From CBDCNP01 sp965222425 (GTDB taxonomy: Bacteria; Acidobacteriota; Vicinamibacteria; Marinacidobacterales; DATDRI01), in NCBI GenBank assembly GCA_965222425.1, contig CBDCTW010000017.1, positions 1 through 64,000 on the forward strand: DNA of 64,000 bases. Reading direction: 5' to 3'. Every line of letters begins with the position of its first letter. The stretch's first letter is position 1. The notes below the pieces were generated by a model that worked only from the letters and a program-made list of their open reading frames with translations, was not told where the DNA came from and did no database searches. The translations under genes and the position numbers were made by a program. Positions 34,948-43,406 of this stretch are shown piece after piece.

Positions 34948-36411
34948 CTAGTCAGACGGCGGTTCCAAGATCACTACAGTCTCGTTGTATGCGACGCCGC
35001 CTTCCGGAGTGAAGGTGTTTCGAAGCAGCGGGCTCATGAAGTGCCCGCTCTTCCACCATCCTCCCTTGCGGCAAACGACGACATCGTCTCTCTGTTTCGG
35101 GTCGAGCTCTAGCGCGACGTCGACGCTTCCATCGGCCGATCGGAGCCGAGCCTTGGTCGGGTCGACGCCGAAGCGGGCGGCGGTCCGCGGGTTCACCTTG
35201 ACAACGGGAAGCCCGGTGGGCTCAATGTTCACCAGCATGGAGTTCGTTCCCTGGCGCGTGGCACGGGAGATCAGCCGCAGAGGGAAACCTGCCACCGGCT
35301 CCGGCCCGGCTGGTTGCGAAGTCGGGAAGATGAATCGCCCGGATTCCGTCTGAAACTTTCCTCCCTCGTAGGGAGGACGCTCCGCCTCGGGAAACGAGCG
35401 GTAGCCTTCCTTCAAGGTCTCGTAGCTCCACCCCTCGTCTTTCCACGGCGTGAGAGCACGATCGATCCAGTCTTTGGTGGATCCGGCCATACCCTCTCCG
35501 AAATCGAGGGCGTCGGCGAGCGAGACGGTGGCCCCCACGTCCGGGCTCTCCTCCATAAAACGTTGGAACTCGTTCAACCGGTGGAGCACTTCGGGGCGTT
35601 TGATGGTGTCGGGTGACTCGCCGTCCACGATCACGAAAAGCTGATCCGAGCCGGGGTAGGAACGATTGATGGCGGCGATTGCTTGGTTGTACTCGGAGTC
35701 CGGCCAGAGGATCGGTGTTCCGGGATGGGCGTCACCAATGGTGATGCCGCTCGTGAGAACGGCCGCCACGGAGGTGAGCGCCGCAGTGCCGAGCAGAACC
35801 ACTGCCGGCCGCCTACCCTCACCGAGGTTCCCTAAAAATCGGAGCAGAGGGGCCTCGAACCCTTTTGTTGGATTGACGATGGCTTCCACACGCTCCGGAT
35901 CCGGGTGAAGATCTCGTCGAATGTGACGGTCCGATCCCTTATCGCGCGTTCGATGAAGTTGGCGGTGACGAGAGTGGTCTTGCTGTCGAAGGAGACGAGT
36001 GGACCGAGAACGCCTTCGTTTCGATAAACCGCATTGCGGAGGATTTCCAGTTCCTCCTCGGTCGCCGACCGAGCCCTCGACGAGTCCGACCAGACTCCAG
36101 CTAGTCCCACCGTCCGACGTTTCGAGGAGCGTGGCGAAGAGTCCGACGGCAAAGCCGCGCATCGGGTCGAGGAATTGGACCGCCAGCAGATCCTCAATGA
36201 CGCCACTTTCTTGGACGCTCCAGGAGCGGCCGCCGTCGGAACTATGGAGCATGAGTCCGAAGTCTCCGACCACCCAGATGTCGGTCTCGGACGCGAAGGT
36301 TACCGCGAAGAGCTTATCGCGGTACTGGACAGGAAGCTTTCCCTCACCGTCTGCGGCCAGGGCGGCGGTCGTAGCAAGCCACGCGAGGGATAAAAAGCCA
36401 ATGACCAGCAT
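34948..36411 (-). pseudogene. Mosaic of three gene fragments: YCF48-like, RND transporter, molybdopterin oxidoreductase
   Basis: The 487-codon frame joins unrelated pieces. Residues 1-110 are a signal peptide plus BNR/YCF48-like repeats (TDIWVVGDFGLMLHSSDGGRSW). Residues about 110-175 are out-of-frame text; the alternate minus frame at 35880-36060 gives RND sequence (EELEILRNAVYRNEGVLGPL). Residues 178-300 return to an RND/MMPL exporter's first span and periplasmic start (LTSGITIGDAHPGTPILWP). From about residue 302 (position 35514) it reads as the C-terminus of a molybdopterin oxidoreductase (KFQTESGRFIFPTSQPA, and the dinucleotide-binding domain with NPRTAARFGV). No single functional product is likely. 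Confidence 0.78.
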
Positions 36412-36662
36412 CGCCCCACCGTCATATCTCTAGAAGTAACTCATACTCGGCCGCAAGTCGGGGGATTCTATAATGAGTGTTCCTAGGGTCAACGCGACAA
36501 GGGTTTTCTCGATGGGGGCTTCCGTCTTGGGGCTCCGGCGAAGCTTGAGCTCGACCGCTAGGGACGTGCCGACACGAATTTGTTTAGATCGCGGCCGTAG
36601 ACTCCCTCTCAGGGTCCACACGTGATAAAAGGAGGGGCCGAGCCAGGGTCGGAGACACACAG

Positions 36663-37667
36663 ATGGGCGAGGAAAAAGGGAAACTAACTTTCGAGGAGTC
36701 TGTGACCAGCCTCTACCATGGGGAGCGGGCGGACAATACCTTCAAGTTTCTCTACGGACAGCCGGAAGAAAAGGTTGACGCCTTTTTTCAAAAGCTCCTA
36801 CGGCAGGTGGTCGCCGCCGTCGACACCGGTGAGAGCGGCGCCCTAGGGGACTTCCTGCAGCAGTCTCAGGTCGACGGCTACATGTTCCCACTCGACAAGC
36901 CACCCTTCTGGGCTCCCAAGGTGCCTCAAGCCCCGGTGACACTCGCCCGGCTACGGAAGCCGCTCTCCGAGGCGAGGATCGCCTTGTTCTCGAGCGCCGC
37001 GGCGCGTCTCCCCGAGCAACCGACGTTTCTGCCCGAGGGGCAGGATCTCCCGGCCGCGATCCGGGACCCGATGCCATCGTTCGAACGGTTTCCGAGCCTC
37101 CGGGAGATTCCGGCCAGTACCGATCCCGCGCGCTTGGTCTTCGAGCACGTCGCCTACGACTTGAACGCGGTCCAGCAAGACCCCAACGTCGTCTTTCCGT
37201 TGGATCGCTTCCGAACGCTCGCCGAGCAAGGGGTCATCAAGGTGGCCCCCAAGGCGTACTCCTTCAAGGGGCTCTCCAACGTGCAGCGCTTGGTCGAGAC
37301 CACCGGCCCGGAATGGGCGAAGAAGGTGCGCGCGGACGGCGCGGATGCGGTGCTCTTGGTACCCGGCTGACCGGTTTGTCACCTGTCCGTGGGACAGCGC
37401 GCCCGCGCCATCGAGACCAGCGGCATACCTACCGTGACGTTGCACATCGAAGCCTGGGAACCGATGGCCCGCTTGGTCCGTCCGCCTCGTGTGGTCACGA
37501 CGCAATTCCTTCAAGGTCGTATCGTCGGCCCGCCGAATCGGAAGAACACCCAGCTTCGCGTTCTCGGGGACGCCTTGGAGTTTCTCAAGAAGGCCACCCT
37601 AGACAACTGGTTGCTCCCGCTTCCTTTTACTTGGTCCGAAGCGCTACGGGAGGGGACACCAAACTAA
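36663..37667 (+). CDS. GrdB-family (glycine/betaine/proline reductase selenoprotein B-like) selenoprotein, TGA at 37368 read as Sec
   Basis: The first frame ends at TGA 37368-37370, but the same frame continues without interruption to a stop at 37665 and the join is family sequence: ADAVLLVPG-U-PVCHLSVGQ. Reading TGA as Sec gives U236-P-V-C239, the redox U-x-x-C motif at the site where homologues have C-P-V-C-H or U. The whole protein is 334 residues, normal for the short GrdB/PrdB-like family. The downstream half (RARAIETSGIPTVTLHIE and MARLVRPPRVV) is well conserved and not decayed. A SECIS-like hairpin starts 13 nt after the TGA. It lies 15 bp before an LLM oxidoreductase and likely shares its operon. 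Probably a thiol-dependent reductase; substrate unknown. Confidence 0.85.
37371..37397 (+). promoter_or_regulatory. SECIS-like hairpin downstream of in-frame TGA
   Basis: A 6-bp perfect stem CTGTCC/GGACAG (37383-37388 and 37392-37397) encloses a GTG loop. The loop lies about 19-21 nt after the TGA, inside the usual bacterial spacing of roughly 16-37 nt. A G occupies the first loop position, as SelB requires. It is the coding sequence itself, so bases also encode CHLSVGQ. Confidence 0.65.
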
Positions 37668-37682
37668 GAGGGGGGAAGAACG

Positions 37683-38744
37683 ATGGGAAGAGCGTCGGTC
37701 ATTCTGGAGAGTCTGCCACTGTCTATGCTCACCGATTTCGCTCAGAAAGCGGATGAGCACGGCTACGACACGGTTTGGAAGCCGGAGATCATTTTCTCCG
37801 ATACGTTTGTTCCTTCCACCGCGTTTGCGTTGAAGACGAAGCGTGTTCACATCGGCTCCTGCATCGCCGGTATCTGGGGGCGGAGTCCGGTGGTGACCGC
37901 TTTGTCGGCGAGCGCGCTCGCCGAGCTATCGGGTAACCGGCTGATCCTCGGGCTCGGAACGCAGGCGCGTTCGTACGTCGAAGGTTGGCACGGCTTGTCG
38001 TACGACAAGCCGCTCACTCGTGCCCGCGAGCTCATCACCGTCATCAGGAAGATTCTCTCCGGCGAGGTCGTAACGTTCGCAGGAAAGACGGTGAGTGTCC
38101 AGCATTTTCAGCTCGCGCTGACGGGACCGCCGCCCAAGGTACCGATCTACTTGGCGGCGATCGGACCCAAGATGACGCAGCTCGCCGGCGAGATCGCCGA
38201 CGGAGTGATTGGCTACTTTCAGCCCATCAACTACTTCCGCGACACCTTCCTGAAGAATCTCGAGATAGGGGCCAACAAGGCCGGGAGGACGCTCGACGAC
38301 ATCGACATCGTCGTCGGACACCCAGCTTTGGTCTCGGACGATCCGCAGGCGGTGGAGTGGATCAAGCCGCACGTCGTCATGTTTGCCACCGCCGGCGGCT
38401 CCTCGCCGACCTACGCGGGGATGGTGAAGTCAGCCGGTTTCGAGAAAAACCTGGAGGGAATGCTCGCCGGCATCGCCAACGGGAGCATGGATGAAGCGGC
38501 GAGTCACGTGAGTGACGAGATGGTCGATGCGATGACGCTTTGTGGAACCGCGCAACACGTCGCCGATCGCATGAACGATTATTACAAGGCGGGCGTGAAG
38601 ATGACGCTGATGAACCCCGTTCCACCGAAGGCGTACTTTCCGCTCTTCGCGGGGCATTTTCCGGAGACGATGGAATTTCCTCAGCCCGCCGTCGAGGCCT
38701 TCGTTCAGAACGTGGACAATATCGTGACCAAGGTGCCTCTATAG
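37683..38744 (+). CDS. LLM-class flavin-dependent oxidoreductase
   Basis: A 353-residue luciferase-like TIM barrel using FMN or F420. It shows the family layout: FAQKADEHGYDTVWKPEIIF, RVHIGSCIAGIWGRSPVVTALSA, SGNRLILGLGTQ, PIYLAAIGPKMTQLAGEIADG and LCGTAQHVADRMNDYYKAGV. It starts 15 bp after the selenoprotein with a purine-rich ribosome site (GAGGGGGGAAG). The pair may work together. Its last codons (NIVTKVPL and stop) lie in a 58-bp segment duplicated at 40166-40223. Confidence 0.88.
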   Translation: MGRASVILESLPLSMLTDFAQKADEHGYDTVWKPEIIFSDTFVPSTAFALKTKRVHIGSCIAGIWGRSPVVTALSASALAELSGNRLILGLGTQARSYVEGWHGLSYDKPLTRARELITVIRKILSGEVVTFAGKTVSVQHFQLALTGPPPKVPIYLAAIGPKMTQLAGEIADGVIGYFQPINYFRDTFLKNLEIGANKAGRTLDDIDIVVGHPALVSDDPQAVEWIKPHVVMFATAGGSSPTYAGMVKSAGFEKNLEGMLAGIANGSMDEAASHVSDEMVDAMTLCGTAQHVADRMNDYYKAGVKMTLMNPVPPKAYFPLFAGHFPETMEFPQPAVEAFVQNVDNIVTKVPL

Positions 38745-38774
38745 CGTAGATAGATGTCGCGTCACCGAACCTCG
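38717..38774. repeat. 58-bp direct repeat, proximal copy at LLM gene 3' end
   Basis: Covers the last eight codons and stop of the LLM oxidoreductase and about 30 bp beyond. It matches 40166-40223 at 53 of 58 positions. On the minus strand it also retains the final codons (VR plus stop) of the 154-residue gene at 40211. Confidence 0.9.
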
Positions 38775-38925
38775 TAGTCTATTTTCTCGGACGCGATCTA
38801 GATCATCCACCCCGGCTCCTCGGCGCGGTTTCATTCATGTCCAAAATCCGCACGTCATGCACCAAAACCAGCTTGCCATGTCCAAAATCGGCTTCTCATT
38901 TGAGGGACTGGATTAGGAATCGAAG

Positions 38926-39189
38926 TCAGCCCGATATCGGATTGACGTGGCGGACACCGATGAAGCGCTTGAAGTCACTGTCAGCCGAGTAAATGGTTGC
39001 GCCCTGTTCTAAGGCGAGCGCTGCGATATGCGCATCCGAAGTCAGGTTTCCCGCCGTGCCGCTCGCGTGCAACAGGTTTCGCAGGATCGGCCAGTGCTTC
39101 TCTCCCGGACCGATCGTGGTCACGTAGGGCTGTTTCAACCAGGAGTCGACATAGGCCAAAGCGTCATCCGATGGCAAGGGATTGCGCAT
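38926..39189 (-). pseudogene. PIN-domain toxin, N-terminally truncated
   Basis: The 87-residue frame is the C-terminal two thirds of a VapC-like PIN protein. It has SGTAGNLTSDAHIAALALEQ with conserved Asp residues and ATIYSADSDFKRF with the last acidic cluster. The N-terminal beta strand with the first catalytic Asp is missing. The frame is joined out of phase to the preceding nucleotidyltransferase fragment, so a deletion fused two toxin-antitoxin modules. Confidence 0.72.
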
Positions 39190-39545
39190 GATTCCTGAGC
39201 GCGTGGTGAGCCGAAGAAATGCAAGAACTCCTGAAACGTCTCGATGCCGTCCGGTGCGAACACCAGGACTACATCAAAAGGGCCGTTCTTGAGCTGGACG
39301 AAGTCCTTGGGGCGCTCGATTTCCTCAGCTTCCTGGGAGGTCAGTTCGAAACCGAGGTCTAGTAATGCCGCGGCCAATCGACGGCCGTTTTCCGGTGAGC
39401 GATCGATGAAGAGATCTGCGTCCTGGGTCGTGTCGGGGAAGCCCAAGATGATGGCGGCGGATTTTCCGATGAAAAGGTAGCGGACCTGCTGTTTGCCAAG
39501 GGCGTGTTTAAGCTCCTCCGCCTGTCGGTAGTCAAACGCGGCCAT
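39190..39545 (-). pseudogene. Nucleotidyltransferase-fold protein, C-terminally truncated
   Basis: MAAFDYRQAEELKHALGKQ opens a DUF6036-like nucleotidyltransferase: VRYLFIGKSAAIILGFPDTTQDADLFI (with D-A-D), then DVVLVFAPDGIETFQEF. After HFFGSP the frame runs into the PIN fragment's DNA and stops at 39135, so the helical C-terminus is absent. It overlaps the end of the upstream small gene by 14 bp. Likely a nucleotidyltransferase toxin or antitoxin remnant. Confidence 0.65.
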
Positions 39546-39783
39546 AGCCGAGCCAGTCGGGCAGATTAGCCTCGCACCATCGGCGATACTCTTCCATCGT
39601 GTCGAAGGAACGGTAGCTCACGTCGTCCAGAATCGGCTTGTAGGTGCGAACGAACGCGTAACGCATCCGTATCTCCAATGGGCGGCGACCGGCAGCCTCG
39701 AATTCTTTTTCCCAGCCTTCAATCGATCGAGCATCTGTTGCGTCCGCGTGGTCGAGCGACGGATCCCTCAGCCCTTTTCCCAT
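39532..39783 (-). CDS. Small partner protein of the nucleotidyltransferase
   Basis: From the ATG at 39783 (MGKGLRDPSLDH) it is an 83-residue acidic protein. Its C-terminus DTMEEYRRWCEANLPDWLGYG overlaps the nucleotidyltransferase start by 14 bp. Such small proteins commonly precede DUF6036-type nucleotidyltransferases. A longer frame from 39843 is less likely. Role as antitoxin is inferred. Confidence 0.55.
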   Translation of the reverse strand: MGKGLRDPSLDHADATDARSIEGWEKEFEAAGRRPLEIRMRYAFVRTYKPILDDVSYRSFDTMEEYRRWCEANLPDWLGYGRV

Positions 39784-39881
39784 GAACCGATTCTGGCACA
39801 CGCCAGCTGGTACCAGGTGGAGGACGAAAGGTTGAACCGGCAAGAATAAATCCGAGTAGGCGACGTCGAAGGTGGAGAAGA

Positions 39882-40124
39882 GTGGAGTTCACGAAGGAGC
39901 AGCTTCAGGGCTTGCTCGAGTACCTGAACCGAACGGTGTTCGAACGAGATGGTGAAGGCACTGTTCGCTTGAAATGCGATAATGCTCTCCGAAAGACGGA
40001 GCAATTCCTCAGGCCTCTGGGAGTGTGGTCGGACGATGTGCGTGAGTGGCTGGGTGACTACGGTGGATTCTGTGACTGTGAGGTGGCATTGAACGTGGGC
40101 GGTTACTGGGAGGACAAGCTCTGA
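39882..40124 (+). CDS. DUF2695-like protein
   Basis: An 80-residue protein with a GTG start. RLKCDNALRKTEQFL and WLGDYGGFCDCEVALNV match the family pattern, including the GGFCDCEV motif that could bind metal. Function unknown. Part of the accessory segment bracketed by the 58-bp repeats. Confidence 0.7.
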   Translation: MEFTKEQLQGLLEYLNRTVFERDGEGTVRLKCDNALRKTEQFLRPLGVWSDDVREWLGDYGGFCDCEVALNVGGYWEDKL

Positions 40125-40165
40125 GCCGCTGCGCTCAGCGCGACGAGACATGCCATCGATAGTTG

Positions 40166-40223
40166 CAATATCGTGACCCAAGGGCCGCTATAGCGTAGAT
40201 AGATGTCGCGTCACCGCACCTCG
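40166..40223. repeat. 58-bp direct repeat, distal copy
   Basis: Still reads NIVTQGPL plus stop on the plus strand (end of the LLM gene) and the final codons of the 154-residue gene on the minus strand. Pairs with 38717-38774; the segment between holds the toxin-antitoxin-like genes and DUF2695. Confidence 0.9.
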
Positions 40224-40675
40224 AAGTTAGGGGTATCGATATAGACGAAATCCCTCATGATCTCTTGTTCATCGAAGTAGATGAAGTAGATCATGTCCCC
40301 CGCTTCGAAGAGGCGGACGATCGGCCATGTCCGGCCCTTGGTCAGGATCTCGTCTCGTTTCTGGTCCCCCCATTTGGAGATCCATTGGGCGAGCTCCTCC
40401 TCTCCTTTGGGAAAAGCGATCAGAGGGGCCTTCTCTTTGAGGTCCTCGACGACTTGGTAGAGCGTCGGCTCCTGGTCCAAGACCCCTTGGAGTCGACCAT
40501 CGTGGAGTGTCATGCGGCGGACGTGGTAGCCGGAAACACCCAAGATCAAAGCGATGACTAATCCGGCCGCGGCGAAGGCAAGGCCGATGGTGACCGCAAG
40601 GACAAGAAGCTTCTTGTTGCGCTCGCGCTCGTCGTCGGCTTTCGAAAGAGCCTCGAACATGGGGCTTGTAGCCAA
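40211..40675 (-). CDS. Single-span membrane protein of unknown function
   Basis: A 154-residue protein with a charged N-terminus (SKADDERERNKK), one membrane span (about 22-47, LLVLAVTIGLAFAAAGLVIA) and an extracytoplasmic domain of about 105 residues. The domain ends in DMIYFIYFDEQEIMRDFVYIDT. No family recognised. Its last codons lie in the distal 58-bp repeat, and before the insertion it probably converged on the LLM gene. Confidence 0.65.
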   Translation of the reverse strand: MATSPMFEALSKADDERERNKKLLVLAVTIGLAFAAAGLVIALILGVSGYHVRRMTLHDGRLQGVLDQEPTLYQVVEDLKEKAPLIAFPKGEEELAQWISKWGDQKRDEILTKGRTWPIVRLFEAGDMIYFIYFDEQEIMRDFVYIDTPNFEVR

Positions 40676-40698
40676 AGGTAACGCGGGTCTCGTGCTGA

Positions 40699-40718
40699 GC
40701 GTCAGTCGACGTGGTTGC
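40699..40718. repeat. Dispersed repeat, copy C
   Basis: GCGTCAGTCGACGTGGTTGC differs at one base from the repeat at 29001-29021. It lies just upstream of the 154-residue gene start. Confidence 0.75.
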
Positions 40719-40732
40719 AGCTATCCGCCGCG

Positions 40733-42016
40733 CTAGGACGTTTGCGCGGTCTTCATCTCCCGGGCGACTCGTTCGACTTCGCGCCAAACGCGCAGCAGGT
40801 TTCCGCCCCAGAGTTTTTCGATCTCTTCTTCGGTGTAGCCGCGGCGCACCAGCTCGATGGTGACGTTCAAGGTCTCGCTGGCATCGTTCCATCCCGCGAC
40901 GCCGCCGCCTCCGTCGAAGTCGGAGCTGATGCCGACATGGTCGATGCCGATGAGCTCGACGGCGTGATCGATGTGGTCGACGAAGTCCGATACGGTGGCC
41001 TTGGGCCATTTCTCATCGAGCTCCGCCGTCCTCTTTCGAATCTCCGCTCTTTGTGCGTCGGTGAGGTCTCTTCGCGTGTCGGAGTTCCTAATTTCTTCGA
41101 ATAGTGCCTGCCGCGCTGCCGCTTTCTCGGGCTGGTTCTTGACGAAACTGTCGAGCGCGACCATTTGGATCACGCCGCCGTTCGTCTTGAGCGCGAGCAA
41201 CTGCTCGTCGTCCATGTTGCGGGGGACGTCCGATAATGCTCTGGTGCTCGAGTGCGAGCCGATGATCGGCGCGCGGCTGAGCTTGGCCGCTTCGATCATC
41301 GCCTTCTTAGAAATGTGCGAAACGTCGACCATAATACCGAGCCGGTTCATTTCCGAGATGACTTGTTCGCCGAAATTGCTGATGCCGCCATGTTCCTCTT
41401 CGGCGTCGCCGAGTCGCTCTCGAGGCGTCGAGGAGTCGGCGATGTCGTTATGCCCCCCGTGTGCCAGGGTGATGTAGCGCGCTCCGAGCGCGTGGTACTT
41501 CTCGAGCAAGATCAAGTCCTTCCCGATGGCGTAGCCGTTCTCGATGCCGATACAGGCGACGAGCTTGCCGTCCGCGTGGATACGCTCGACATCGTCGGTC
41601 GTGTAGGCGAGCTCGATCTCGTCCGGATACATTTCTCCCGTCATACGATGGATGGCGTCGAACTTCACCATCGCCTCGGTTTTTGCTTTTTCGTAGTTTT
41701 CGGGAGTTCTTTCGGTCTGGCCGACGTAGACGATGAAGAAGCCCGCGTCGAGTCCGCCTTCCTTCATTTTGGGGAGGTCTACCTGCCGCTCCCCCCGGAC
41801 GCCGGGGTCGACTTCGGCGGTTGCGAAGTTCGACGGAATATCGTCGTGAGTGTCGATGGTGATGACGCGCTCGTGAATCACCTAGGCCTTGGCGACGATC
41901 TCGCCCTCGGTCAGTGCTTCAACTGCCTCACCCGCAGTGGTGGTGGTATCTTGGGTACCACTTCCACAAGCGACAACGACTACTACGAAGATCAGAAGAA
42001 AAGTTTTTCCAAGCAT
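40733..42016 (-). pseudogene. Membrane dipeptidase (peptidase M19) with amber codon after the lipoprotein leader
   Basis: The catalytic domain (GTG 41881 to 40733) has the zinc sites of renal-type dipeptidases: H12 and D14 (TIDTHDDIP), the bridging Glu in ACIGIENGY, and histidines in VDVSHIS and IGSHSS. In the same frame immediately upstream is a lipoprotein leader starting at ATG 42016: MLGKTFLLIFVVVVVACGSG, with a lipobox Cys. The two are separated only by a TAG at 41882-41884, directly before the GTG. The leader has a good GGGAGA ribosome site. One nonsense change thus uncouples export from catalysis. Restart at the GTG would give a cytoplasmic enzyme. Confidence 0.83.
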
Positions 42017-42134
42017 GGCGGTCTCCCTTTCGAGGGCCCGCCGAATCTATGGCGCTCGCTGCCACACTGCAAGTCAGGCGACTTGAGAAAGGTCGCTAAA
42101 ACCTCTAAGTTATAGAGCTTCAAAGGGAGCAGGG

Positions 42135-43406
42135 ATGCCGAACAAAGTTGACAGCAAGCTTGTCGCGAAGGCGGTGGACAAGATCGATCGGAGCCGACTG
42201 GTCGATCTGGTGGTCGATCTCACCAACGTCCCGAGTCCGACCGGACACGAGACCGAAGTGGCCCGGGCCTTTCATGAGGTGTTGCTCGGCGCGGGATTTC
42301 GCCCGACTCTGCAACCCATCGGGGACGGCCGCTACAACGCCATTGGGATCCTGGAGGGAGCCGGCGGCGGCAAGTCTTTGATGTTCAACGGCCATCTCGA
42401 CACGTCGTTCGGTTCCGAGCTGGCCGACCGCGGCATCGGCTACCGGACCGAGGCCACCATCATCGACGACGAGTGGATCTACGGCATGGGCTCGTTCAAC
42501 ATGAAGAGCGCTCTCGCCGCCTATGTGGTGGCATCCCAGGCGATCCAGGCGGCGGGCATTCGCCTTGCCGGCGACTTCGTGATCGCCGGCGTGGCCGGTG
42601 AGATCGAAAAAGCTCCGACCGGTGAGTACGACGACCCCAAGTACCAGGGTTACGGTGTGGGCACCAAGTTTGCCATCACGCATGGGGCGGTGGCCGACTA
42701 TTGCATCCTGGGAGAGCCGACGAACATGATGGTCATTCCGCGACACTGCGGGACGACTTGGCTCAAGATTAAGATCCCGGGCGTTTTGATCCATACCGCG
42801 TGGAGCGAGCTCGAGAAGAACGCCATTCTCCACAGCGGCCTCGTGCTGGGCGCTCTCAACGAATGGATCGACAAGTATCGCGCGCGGCATGCTATCGGTG
42901 ATTTCCGGCCGAAGGTCAATATCGCGGCCATCGAAGGCGGTTGGCCCTGGCGGGGAGCGCGTTCGCCGGACTCCTGCTCGATCTACATGGATGTGCGTAC
43001 GGTGCCGGGCGTGATGCCGGTCGAGGTTTATCGCGAGGTGCGGGAGGTTATTCAGGCCTTGGTAAAGAAGCACCCACAGCTCGAAGGCACCATCGTGGAC
43101 ATCTATGTATCGGCTCCCGGAACCTCGATCCCCGATGACCACGAGCTGATCCAAACGGTGGTTCAGGCGCACACCGATCAGCTCGGCAAGGTGCCTGAGC
43201 TCGGAATCGAGAACTGGTATAGCGATGCCGCGCACATGAACCGCTACGGGATTCCGACCGTCAACTACGGCTCGGCGGGACGGATTCGAACCGGTGGCGG
43301 AGGGTTCTCGACCCACCAAGGGGAGCACGTCCATATCGGCGATCTTTACGATATCGTCAAGGTCTACATCCAAGCCGCGATGTCCCTCTGCGGCGTCGCA
43401 AGCTAA
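42135..43406 (+). CDS. M20-family peptidase / ArgE-DapE-type deacylase
   Basis: A 423-residue zinc amidohydrolase. Metal and catalytic motifs are MFNGHLDTSF (His, Asp), IYGMGSFNMKSALAAYV (Asp replaced by Asn in the usual G-x-x-D-M-K), GVAGEIEKAP (Glu pair expected as EE, here EIE) and the lid-domain repeat HTAWSELEKNAI. The bridging Asp-to-Asn change in the G-S-F-N-M-K motif is unusual and may alter metal binding. It follows the dipeptidase divergently and precedes the S9 peptidase by 27 bp. Substrate unknown, probably an N-acyl amino acid or peptide. Confidence 0.82.
   Translation: MPNKVDSKLVAKAVDKIDRSRLVDLVVDLTNVPSPTGHETEVARAFHEVLLGAGFRPTLQPIGDGRYNAIGILEGAGGGKSLMFNGHLDTSFGSELADRGIGYRTEATIIDDEWIYGMGSFNMKSALAAYVVASQAIQAAGIRLAGDFVIAGVAGEIEKAPTGEYDDPKYQGYGVGTKFAITHGAVADYCILGEPTNMMVIPRHCGTTWLKIKIPGVLIHTAWSELEKNAILHSGLVLGALNEWIDKYRARHAIGDFRPKVNIAAIEGGWPWRGARSPDSCSIYMDVRTVPGVMPVEVYREVREVIQALVKKHPQLEGTIVDIYVSAPGTSIPDDHELIQTVVQAHTDQLGKVPELGIENWYSDAAHMNRYGIPTVNYGSAGRIRTGGGGFSTHQGEHVHIGDLYDIVKVYIQAAMSLCGVAS

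Noticed and set aside
37368..37370. TGA as a simple nonsense mutation splitting the GrdB-like gene
   Set aside because: The downstream half is undecayed and in phase, the codon is at the redox Cys/Sec position and a SECIS-like hairpin follows; recoding is the better reading, though Sec machinery was not in view.
41882..41884. Stop-codon recoding (amber as an amino acid) as an explanation for M19 and ADOP stops
   Set aside because: The ADOP gene is also broken by TAA, and other genes end normally in TAG; no pattern of systematic reassignment.
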